Assembly: GCA_018662715.1 (NCBI GenBank)
Contig: JABJFP010000257.1
Coordinates: forward strand, 1 to 5,000
Direction: 5' to 3'
Length of the DNA stretch: 5,000 nucleotides
Source: Methanobacteriota archaeon
Lineage (GTDB): Archaea; Thermoplasmatota; Poseidoniia; Poseidoniales; Poseidoniaceae
Shown: positions 1 through 5,000 of the stretch, piece by piece
How positions within the stretch are numbered: position 1 is the first letter of the stretch
Layout: every line of letters begins with the position of its first letter
Notes under the pieces: generated by a model
Told to the model about the DNA's origin: nothing
What the model saw: only the letters and a program-made list of their open reading frames with translations
Databases searched by the model: none
Position numbers and translations under genes: made by a program

Positions 1-837
1 ACAAAGCGTTTGATCTCAGATTACGAAGGTGCGCAAGAAGACATTGCGCGAGCACTTCGATTGCTACCGAGTGAGGACCCTTCCGCTGCATCCGAAGCTG
101 CTTTATTGGCTCTTGACTTACGAGACCTTTCTGCAGCGAGTAAACACATCGAGGCTGCTGCAATTCATGGAAATTCCGCAACGGTTCATTACGTCCGAGG
201 CAATATTGCTACGCAGAATGGGTCGCTGGATAAGGCCCTCATGCACTATGATGAAGCCCTCACTTCAGACCCTTCCCACATTCGTGCTCGAATGAACCGC
301 AGCGGGATACTTTTGGCCCTCAATGAAGGTCGAAAAGTTCTCGACGATTGTGAAATACTCCTTGATCTCGCCCCATCACTCGTTTTAGCCCGATTCCGCA
401 GGGCAGAAGGATTCATGCATCTGTCAGAATGGGAAAATGCTCGTGATGACCTGAAAATGGTTCTCGAATCATCCCCTCACCACTATCATGCCTTGACAAA
501 ACTCGGGGCATGCTACCTTTCTCTAAAGCGACCAGAACGTGCTGAAGGGCCGTTAAACGAAGCAATCCGCCTCAACCCTAACCACGCTCCTGCTTGGCAT
601 CAGCGAGGTTTGCTGTACCTCGATCTCAAAGAACCAGATGCAGCATTTGATGACTTCCAAGCAGCCATTCGATGTGATGGCAATCACCTTGATTCGCGCC
701 TTCACATCGCTGGGTCTCTCCACCATCAGGAACGTCATGCTGAAGCGGCTGCAGCATGGAGGGCAGTCCTTGCGATTGACCCAGACAGCCGAGTTGCACG
801 AACAAGGCTTGAGCACTGTGAAATCAATCTTGTATGA
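1..837 (+). CDS. TPR-repeat protein, 5'-truncated by window edge
   Basis: The frame is open from base 1 to the TGA at 835-837, giving 278 visible residues. The first residues (DYEGAQEDIARAL) already read like the second helix of a TPR, so the true start lies upstream; the TTG at 10 is only the first possible start codon in view. Six complete 34-residue tetratricopeptide repeats follow in strict 102-base register: 175-276, 277-378, 379-480, 481-582, 583-684 and 685-786. They show the usual small/aromatic pattern (G or A at the helix A crossing, A in helix B, P or a turn at the end), for example AWHQRGLLYLDL with EAIRLNPN before it. A degenerate repeat sits at about 80-174. No membrane segment or catalytic motif is visible. 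TPR arrays are scaffolds for protein-protein contacts; the partner cannot be told from sequence. The family call is secure, the specific function unknown. Confidence 0.93.
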   Translation, partial: TKRLISDYEGAQEDIARALRLLPSEDPSAASEAALLALDLRDLSAASKHIEAAAIHGNSATVHYVRGNIATQNGSLDKALMHYDEALTSDPSHIRARMNRSGILLALNEGRKVLDDCEILLDLAPSLVLARFRRAEGFMHLSEWENARDDLKMVLESSPHHYHALTKLGACYLSLKRPERAEGPLNEAIRLNPNHAPAWHQRGLLYLDLKEPDAAFDDFQAAIRCDGNHLDSRLHIAGSLHHQERHAEAAAAWRAVLAIDPDSRVARTRLEHCEINLV

Positions 838-849
838 GGCACAAAGTCA

Positions 850-857
850 TTATATTA
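850..857 (+). promoter_or_regulatory. TATA-like box for the small membrane-protein pair
   Basis: The sequence TTATATTA lies 13 bases after the TPR stop codon and is preceded by an A-rich stretch (ACAAAG at 841-846) that roughly fits an archaeal BRE. Its centre is about 24 bases before the ATG at 877. Archaeal TATA boxes sit about 26 bases before the transcription start, so transcription would begin at or next to that ATG, giving a leaderless mRNA. This also argues against the in-frame GTG at 868, which would be only about 15 bases from the box. The site is inferred by eye from position and composition. Confidence 0.5.
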
Positions 858-876
858 GGCAAACTGAGTGATTTCT

Positions 877-1320
877 ATGCAGGGACAAGAACCCCGTGAC
901 CAATCTCCTCCACAACAGCAAGTCATTGCCAGTGTTTGGGATTCGCAACAGCCTCAACAGCAGCAGTACCAGCAACCGTTTCAACAACAGTACCAGCAGC
1001 AGTACCAGCAGCCGTTTCCTCAACAAGGGATTCCAATGGGCGGATTCTACCCAAAAACAAGTGCATCCACAGCACTCGGGTTGTCAATCGCAGGGCTGGC
1101 TTTAGGGCTACTTTGTTTTCCGTTGTGTGGTGTTCTTGCAATACCCGGGGTGTTCATGGCCCGCTCATCCGCCGCTGTTACCGGTTCAATGCCCGGCCAT
1201 CCGGATGCGAACACAGCCAAAATAGCAGAAATTCTTGGTTGGATAACACTCGGACTTATGGTGCTGGCACTCATGGCATTCGTGGTACTCATTATGCTTG
1301 ATGAGAGCGCAGCACTTTAA
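877..1320 (+). CDS. Q/P-rich two-helix membrane protein (DUF4190-like / CD225-like), copy 1
   Basis: The product has 147 residues from the ATG at 877; an in-frame GTG at 868 would add three, but the TATA-like box at 850-857 fits the ATG better. Residues 1-60 are hydrophilic and dominated by Gln, Pro and Tyr, with a repeated QYQQPF unit. Two hydrophobic segments follow, at about 64-95 (containing CFPLCG) and 121-141, joined by a polar loop with SMPGHPDA (104-111) and then AKIAE. A Q/P-rich cytoplasmic tail plus two helices with a GW-I--GL second helix is typical of proteins annotated DUF4190. The C--P--G in helix 1, the loop Gly and the Trp 15 residues later also recall CD225/dispanin proteins. 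I cannot decide between these families. It is paralogous to the next gene, 17 bases downstream, and probably co-transcribed with it. Expected location is the cytoplasmic membrane; function unknown. Confidence 0.85.
   Translation: MQGQEPRDQSPPQQQVIASVWDSQQPQQQQYQQPFQQQYQQQYQQPFPQQGIPMGGFYPKTSASTALGLSIAGLALGLLCFPLCGVLAIPGVFMARSSAAVTGSMPGHPDANTAKIAEILGWITLGLMVLALMAFVVLIMLDESAAL
955..1026 (+). repeat. CAG/CAA-rich coding repeat (Gln-Tyr-Pro-Phe)
   Basis: Within the preceding gene, this stretch is built of CAG/CAA codons broken by TAC, CCG and TTT. The unit encoding QYQQPF occurs at 964-981 and again at 1000-1017, a 36-base period, with a shorter QQYQQ unit between. It encodes the low-complexity N-terminal tail and has open frames on several strands only because of its composition. 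Such repeats can change length by slippage, and copy number here may vary between strains; that is inference. Confidence 0.8.
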
Positions 1321-1324
1321 CGAA

Positions 1325-1329
1325 AGAGG
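1325..1329 (+). promoter_or_regulatory. Shine-Dalgarno-like site for copy 2
   Basis: AGAGG ends 8 bases before the ATG at 1338, inside the 17-base gap between the two paralogues. It supports this ATG and fits an internal cistron translated by an SD-dependent route, in contrast to the apparently leaderless first cistron. Confidence 0.55.
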
Positions 1330-1337
1330 CAATCAAG

Positions 1338-1733
1338 ATGCAACCAGGGCAACAACCTCGACAGATGCAACCTTCGGGCGTAGCCTCGAAATACGGAGAC
1401 GGCCCCCAAGTTTGGGCTCAAGTACCAAATCAAATACCCATACAACAAGGCATGTCAATGGGGGGATATTATCCACCTACCCAAGCCGTTTTGGCTTTGG
1501 TGCTATCCATTTTAGGGGTAGTAGCCTGTTCAATTTGTACTGCGATCCCAGGCCTAATTTTAGCGAATAGCGCACTGAAAGTTACCGATTCAATGCCCGG
1601 TCACCCAGATGCAGGTATGGCAAAGGCAGCTCAAGTCGTGGGATGGATTGTCATCGGCCTAACACTCCTCGGAATCATTGGCTACGCGCTGTTGTTCGGT
1701 GTTCTCATTGCTACAGAAAGCGCAAGCATGTGA
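1338..1733 (+). CDS. Two-helix membrane protein (DUF4190-like / CD225-like), copy 2
   Basis: The product has 131 residues. It has the same architecture as its neighbour: a polar Gln/Pro N-terminus (1-46) ending in QQGMSMGGYYP, which matches QQGIPMGGFYP of copy 1, then hydrophobic segments at about 50-76 and 102-124. In the loop plus second-helix region (82-108 here, 101-127 in copy 1), 18 of 27 residues are identical, including all of SMPGHPDA and the AK, GWI and GL positions. The first helix and the N-terminal tail have diverged much more, and the tail lacks the expanded Q repeat. This is an old tandem duplication, since codons in the conserved loop differ at several third positions. It is probably in one operon with copy 1. 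Function is unknown; the family assignment has the same uncertainty as for copy 1. Confidence 0.85.
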   Translation: MQPGQQPRQMQPSGVASKYGDGPQVWAQVPNQIPIQQGMSMGGYYPPTQAVLALVLSILGVVACSICTAIPGLILANSALKVTDSMPGHPDAGMAKAAQVVGWIVIGLTLLGIIGYALLFGVLIATESASM

Positions 1734-1734
1734 T

Positions 1735-2652
1735 TCAGCCAAGTGAATAAGTTGTATCCGTACCGTCAATACGCTTCTCTTCAAACAGAGCAACAACCGT
1801 TACTGTACATTCGCCTTCACAAATACTGAATCCGTTTTCTTGCAAAGAAATGACTTCATCTGCACCCCAAACGCCATCACCGTCATCAAGAACAGTGCAC
1901 GGCGCGATTTGAATCATTGATTCATCTGTGAGCGCCGGTATGCTGGAATTCCCGAGTGGAGCCGCGAGTAGTGAGATGTGGCGCGGTGCACCATCCGAAT
2001 TGTAATAATTGAGGAATTGAACTTTGAACATGACTCCACGATCTTCTATGAGGTACACCTCGGAGTCAGGAATAATGCGATGGACTGAAAAATCGTAAGA
2101 ATACCACTCTAAACGTTCCTCGTCATCTTCGTCGAGAACATATCCTTCATCTGCCTTTATTTGACTAAAATCACCTTCAACAGCAATACCTTTTCGACCT
2201 TCGCCAAGGAAGATATCTGTTTGCAGGAAACTCAGACTGAACGAACTTTCATTGGAAACTGACATCGTGTGAAGGTCGAGGTATTGTGTCTCTTCACCGT
2301 TGGTGTCGATGTTGATTGTGAATGTTTTACCATCCGCATTCAATTTTGATAGCACGGTTCCGTTGTCTTGTACCACCGAACTCATCCCTCCAACCATGCA
2401 GGGATATGTGTTTTCTTCAACGTTTAATTCCAATTGAACAGAGTTCCAGCTTAGGTTCTCACCGCCTTTCGCAAAACTCAAATCGAGAAGCACATCTTCG
2501 GTTGATTCAGTGGACGTCCCTGTATTGACAGTGAGAGTGTTTTGTGTTCCCAGTGTGTTTTCATAGGTCACAATATTCAGGTAATAGCCGGTGGAAACGA
2601 TGGACACCATGAAGAGAGCCATCAGTGTGATGCGTCGGTCAATGCGAGGCAT
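1735..2652 (-). CDS. Membrane-anchored extracytoplasmic protein with pilin-like halves and a possible HmuY-like insert
   Basis: The product has 305 residues from an ATG at 2652. The start is credible because Arg3, Arg6 and Arg7 directly precede a single hydrophobic segment at 8-28, a signal anchor with no lipobox Cys. A Thr/Ser/Asn linker (29-53) leads to the outer domain. Residues 54-85 (LSFAKGGENLSWNSVQLEL, ending YPC) and 252-303 (DDGDGVWGADEVISL, then Cys278 and Cys282 and a beta-rich end) resemble the two halves of archaeal pilin-like beta domains, which normally lie close together. Here about 165 residues separate them. Within that insert, 182-232 (EWYSYDF, EVYLI, KVQFLNYYN) loosely recalls HmuY-type haem-binding domains. 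These family matches are from memory and tentative. The prepilin peptidase motif is not seen, so it is unlikely to be an assembled pilin. Four N-glycosylation sequons (N66, N97, N134, N235) fit export. No SD is seen before the ATG. It converges on the paralogue pair with a 1-base gap. Confidence 0.8.
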   Translation of the reverse strand: MPRIDRRITLMALFMVSIVSTGYYLNIVTYENTLGTQNTLTVNTGTSTESTEDVLLDLSFAKGGENLSWNSVQLELNVEENTYPCMVGGMSSVVQDNGTVLSKLNADGKTFTINIDTNGEETQYLDLHTMSVSNESSFSLSFLQTDIFLGEGRKGIAVEGDFSQIKADEGYVLDEDDEERLEWYSYDFSVHRIIPDSEVYLIEDRGVMFKVQFLNYYNSDGAPRHISLLAAPLGNSSIPALTDESMIQIAPCTVLDDGDGVWGADEVISLQENGFSICEGECTVTVVALFEEKRIDGTDTTYSLG

Positions 2653-2743
2653 GGTGAGCGACTCTGCCGGAACTACTTGAATACAGGCAATGGTGAGATA
2701 TTGATGTGGGAGAGTTCTTACCTATCCGCTTCATAAATCCTCC
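2653..2743. promoter_or_regulatory. Divergent intergenic region between two envelope-protein genes
   Basis: These 91 bases must hold the promoters of both the minus-strand anchored protein and the plus-strand sugar dehydrogenase. I see no strong TATA box for either. Weak candidates are GTATTCAA on the minus strand (about 2677-2684) for the gene starting at 2652, and the T/A-rich TTCTTACCTAT (2715-2725) for the gene starting at 2744. Neither start codon has a clear SD on its own strand, so leaderless mRNAs are possible. The minus strand does carry GGAGG at 2739-2743 followed by ATTTATG, discussed as a finding. Confidence 0.45.
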
Positions 2744-3817
2744 ATGGGCGTTCAGAAACACCTCATCCCAATTGTTCTGTTGCTTTTCTTTCTCCTTGTG
2801 GCAAGAGAGATTTACCCGTATGTGGAACCCTTCAACAGTGAGGTTGAAGATGGATTTGTCATTGAAAAAATAGATTCAGGATACGGCGGGCCAACCTGTT
2901 TGGAATGGGCGGACAACACGTCGTTGCTCATGTGCGATCGTGATTCAGGGCAGATTCTGCTGCTTGATGCCGAGGCTGGTTTCAGGTCAACCACCTTGCT
3001 TTCAGGCCTCAATCACCCGCACGATGTTCATTTGACAATGGACCATCTCTTCGTTTCCGAGGAAGGAAAACTCTCTCGTTACAACCGCTCGAACTTCTTT
3101 TTTTCCGACCCAGTGGTTCTGATCGACGGTATTCCGTCGGGTAACCACCAGACAAACGCCATCAATTCGTTTCCAAACGGGACATTGATTTGGCACAGTG
3201 GATCGACATGCAATGTTTGTGAACAGAGCGATGAACGGAATGCTGCATTGCTTTGGGTAGATCCTGTAAGTGGTGAACATGGCGTTTTAGCATCTGGAGT
3301 TCGCAATTCTTTTGACGGAGTTTGGGTTCCTGGCATGGGTTATCTCTTCTCTGATAATGGCCGAGATTGGGACGGAGACCATCCCGACGAAGAAGTCAAT
3401 TTGCTGGTGGAGGGTGAAGCCTATGGTTGGCCTTACGATGACCCAGACAACCCGATTCCACCGGGAACACTAGGTCCAGTTGCACGATGGACGCCACATA
3501 CCTCGCTGAACGGACTCGCTCTTCGTCCAAACAACTCATCATTGCCCGGCCTTTTACCCGATGAGGGCTTTACGGTGTACGCCACCGTATACGGTTCTTG
3601 GAACACTCTTTTACCTCAAGGTCACGAAGTGGTTCGTATTGATTTCACCCCGACTCAATCCAATGCCTCCTTACCAAGCGAACAATGGAACAGCACGGTT
3701 ACTCGGTTTGCAACTGATCTTGGTACGCCTTTGCCTGTGGTTTTTGGACCGGACGGAGACCTCTATTACGCGACCTTTGGTGGCGGAGGAACGCTGTATC
3801 GTATCACAGCGAATTAA
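2744..3817 (+). CDS. Membrane-anchored PQQ-dependent sugar (sorbosone/glucose-type) dehydrogenase family protein
   Basis: The product has 357 residues. After Lys5, a hydrophobic segment at 7-20 acts as signal or anchor, placing the domain outside the membrane. The rest reads as the six-bladed beta-propeller of the soluble glucose/sorbosone dehydrogenase family: GLNHPHDVHL (88-97), GNHQTNAI (133-140) whose His135 matches the proposed catalytic base, GSTCNVCEQSDERNAA (153-168), GVRN (185-188) with the Arg that contacts PQQ in characterised members, LFSDNGRDWDGD--PDEEVN (201-219), YGWP (227-230), and a final GPDGDLYYA---GGGTLYRI. Known members oxidise sugars or aldoses with PQQ and Ca2+. The usual HGSW motif is YGSW here (283-286), so activity cannot be assumed. 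Substrate is unknown. Seven N-glycosylation sequons are present. The 3' end overlaps the converging aminotransferase gene by 14 bases. Homologues without PQQ, acting only as binding propellers, are the main alternative. Confidence 0.88.
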   Translation: MGVQKHLIPIVLLLFFLLVAREIYPYVEPFNSEVEDGFVIEKIDSGYGGPTCLEWADNTSLLMCDRDSGQILLLDAEAGFRSTTLLSGLNHPHDVHLTMDHLFVSEEGKLSRYNRSNFFFSDPVVLIDGIPSGNHQTNAINSFPNGTLIWHSGSTCNVCEQSDERNAALLWVDPVSGEHGVLASGVRNSFDGVWVPGMGYLFSDNGRDWDGDHPDEEVNLLVEGEAYGWPYDDPDNPIPPGTLGPVARWTPHTSLNGLALRPNNSSLPGLLPDEGFTVYATVYGSWNTLLPQGHEVVRIDFTPTQSNASLPSEQWNSTVTRFATDLGTPLPVVFGPDGDLYYATFGGGGTLYRITAN

Positions 3818-4940
3818 GCCATTCATTCAGCCGTCGAACACCTTCATGAATGTCTTCGGTAGAGGTAGCATAGGAAATCCGAACAAATCCTTCTCCGCCT
3901 TCAATGAGCGACCCCGGAATCAGCTGGACGTTCGCTTCTTCAAGTGCTCGAGTAGCAAATTCGAGGTCGTCCATTCCTGTACCCGTTATGTCACAGAATG
4001 CGTAAAACGCCCCTTCTGGTTTTGGAACAACGACGCCGGGAAGTTCGGAGAGAAGAGAATGCATCAACCCTCGTCGTTCTTTGAACGAAGCAGCCATCAT
4101 TGCCGTTTCAGTTTCAAGACTTAGAGCTACTGTAGCCGCAGGCATCATGAATGTAGCAACGTGGGTTGCGGCGCTGACATTGATTTTTTTGACACCGTCC
4201 ATAACCCGCTTTGGCCCAGTAATCCATCCAAGACGCCACCCTGTCATAGCCCACCCTTTCGACCATCCGCCAATCGTGATGGTACGTTCAGCACCGCCTT
4301 CGAGTGAAGCCGGAGATGTGTATGGGTAATCAGTCCACACCAATGTGGCGTAAATCATGTCGTCAAGAATCCATAAATCATGCTTGATGGCAAAATCAAC
4401 GATGCGTTGTATTTCTTCAGGATTGTAAACAGCACCAGTAGGGTTGTTCGGGGAGTTCAGCAATATCGCTTTGGTTTTCGAACTCACTGCTGCTTCTAAT
4501 GCATCGAAATCAGGGTGGTAATTATCTCGCTTAACAGGAACATGAACCGGTACGCAATCGAGTAACTTGAGCATTCCATCGTAGGACGGCCATGCAGGAG
4601 ACAACAGCAACACCTCATCTCCAGCATCGAGTGTCGCCATGAGGCTGTACAGGACCGCTTGCTTACAACCAGGCGTAACAAGCACATCGTCGGGTACGGC
4701 AGCAATGTCATGTTTTGACAGGTGCTTGGCCACTGCTTCGCACAATTCGACTGAGCCTTGGGTTCGAGTGTAGGCCGTTTCTCCACGGTCTAATGCGGCT
4801 TTGACCTCATCGACAACCGGCTTTGGAGTATCAAAGTCCGGTTGACCAACAGTGAATCGAATGACTTCAGGGCCGGGAGGTGCTAAAAAAGCGGCAAACC
4901 CAATTCCCACATGCTCTAATGAACGATTTATCTCTGGCAT
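3804..4940 (-). CDS. PLP-dependent class I/II aminotransferase (aspartate aminotransferase-like)
   Basis: The enzyme is a fold-type I aminotransferase that moves an amino group between an amino acid and a 2-oxo acid, in the cytoplasm. Counting from the ATG at 4940 (378 residues), the hallmarks are GQPDFDTP (32-39), Tyr57 in AYTRTQG, SPAWPSY (114-120) with the PLP-stacking Trp117, NNPTG (165-169) with Asn166, DMIY (194-197) with the Asp that binds the pyridine nitrogen, SKGWAMTGWRLGW with the Schiff-base Lys228 and phosphate-binding Arg236, and FVRISYA with the carboxylate-binding Arg354. All key residues are present, so it should be active. It is most like the AspAT I-gamma group; the exact substrate is not readable, and aromatic, alanine or other transaminase activity is possible. 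An in-frame TTG at 4958 would add six Gly-rich residues, but those bases look like the SD. The frame stays open to the window edge, so the start is judged from family length and the SD. Confidence 0.95.
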   Translation of the reverse strand: MPEINRSLEHVGIGFAAFLAPPGPEVIRFTVGQPDFDTPKPVVDEVKAALDRGETAYTRTQGSVELCEAVAKHLSKHDIAAVPDDVLVTPGCKQAVLYSLMATLDAGDEVLLLSPAWPSYDGMLKLLDCVPVHVPVKRDNYHPDFDALEAAVSSKTKAILLNSPNNPTGAVYNPEEIQRIVDFAIKHDLWILDDMIYATLVWTDYPYTSPASLEGGAERTITIGGWSKGWAMTGWRLGWITGPKRVMDGVKKINVSAATHVATFMMPAATVALSLETETAMMAASFKERRGLMHSLLSELPGVVVPKPEGAFYAFCDITGTGMDDLEFATRALEEANVQLIPGSLIEGGEGFVRISYATSTEDIHEGVRRLNEWLNSL

Positions 4941-4948
4941 AGACCCAT

Positions 4949-4955
4949 CCCCACC
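4949..4955 (-). promoter_or_regulatory. Shine-Dalgarno-like site deciding the aminotransferase start
   Basis: On the minus strand this reads GGTGGGG and ends 8 bases before the ATG at 4940. It resembles the archaeal SD core (GGTG/GGAG) and is the reason for preferring this ATG over the TTG at 4958, which lies upstream of the site and would translate through it. Confidence 0.55.
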
Positions 4956-4957
4956 CA

Positions 4958-4972
4958 ATAGACAGCGTCTAT
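4958..4972. repeat. Perfect 6-bp inverted repeat just upstream of the aminotransferase
   Basis: ATAGAC and GTCTAT flank a 3-base centre (AGC). It lies directly upstream of the SD-like site of the aminotransferase, where it could be a small operator or a hairpin in the mRNA leader. A 6-bp palindrome also occurs by chance fairly often, so functional meaning is only suggested by its position. No clear TATA box is visible between it and the window edge. Confidence 0.4.
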
Positions 4973-5000
4973 GTGATAAGAGAAACGAAACGCTCCTTGA

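Noticed and set aside
10..12. TTG at 10 as the start of the TPR protein
   Set aside because: The frame is open upstream to base 1 and the first residues are already inside a TPR helix, so the gene is cut by the window edge.
936..1301. A plus-strand frame of about 120 codons overlapping the first membrane-protein gene, starting with an Ala/Val/Thr-rich stretch
   Set aside because: It exists because CAG/CAA repeats are free of stops in every frame; the overlapping frame with paralogy to the next gene is the real one.
1735..2652. Calling this protein a true type IV pilin or archaellin
   Set aside because: The N-terminus has a plain Arg-plus-hydrophobic anchor without a recognisable class III prepilin peptidase site, and the pilin-like parts are far downstream.
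3561..4124. A 187-codon plus-strand open frame spanning the end of the sugar dehydrogenase and the antisense of the aminotransferase
   Set aside because: It runs out of frame through two genes with strong family motifs, its translation has no recognisable domain, and it has no start context of its own.
4941..4958. TTG at 4958 as the aminotransferase start
   Set aside because: It would make the GGTGGGG site coding (Gly-rich, MGGDGS) and leave no SD. The ATG at 4940 has correct spacing and a normal family N-terminus.
4958..4972. Inverted repeat as a transcription terminator
   Set aside because: The stem is only 6 bp with no following T-run, and it lies at the 5' side of the aminotransferase rather than after a gene.
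1..5000. tRNA/rRNA genes, CRISPR array, insertion sequence, toxin-antitoxin or defence system
   Set aside because: Coding genes fill nearly the whole window, no spaced direct repeats or terminal inverted repeats were seen, and none of the proteins has nuclease, transposase, toxin or integrase motifs.

Overview
The window is ordinary chromosomal DNA with about half G+C. It holds six protein genes packed with almost no spacing, and I see no RNA gene, mobile element or CRISPR array. Several traits point to an archaeon, most likely a planktonic marine euryarchaeon of the Marine Group II / Poseidoniales kind. These are a TATA-like box about 24 bases before one start codon (a leaderless arrangement), Shine-Dalgarno-like sites before other starts, a secreted protein with halves resembling archaeal pilin-like beta domains, many N-glycosylation sequons in the predicted exported proteins, and a small Q/P-rich two-helix membrane protein family. 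The taxonomic call is inference, not proof.

Layout, left to right. Positions 1-837 (+) are the 3' part of a TPR-repeat protein that begins outside the window. A TATA-like box at 850-857 then precedes a two-gene cassette (877-1320 and 1338-1733, +) encoding paralogous small membrane proteins of DUF4190-like or CD225/dispanin-like design. Converging on it with a 1-base gap is 1735-2652 (-), a membrane-anchored extracytoplasmic protein. A 91-base divergent intergenic region (2653-2743) separates that gene from 2744-3817 (+), a membrane-anchored beta-propeller of the PQQ-dependent sugar/sorbosone dehydrogenase family. Its 3' end overlaps by 14 bases the 3' end of 3804-4940 (-), a PLP-dependent class I aminotransferase whose promoter side reaches the right edge.

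The genes do not form one obvious pathway. The middle three loci share a cell-envelope theme: two small membrane proteins, one anchored surface protein and one anchored surface oxidoreductase. The aminotransferase is a cytoplasmic amino-acid enzyme, and the TPR protein is a generic interaction scaffold. I found no convincing undescribed multi-gene system. The observations most worth checking are the 1735-2652 protein, which looks like a pilin-type domain split by a large insert, and the tandem membrane-protein pair with its strictly kept SMPGHPDA loop.
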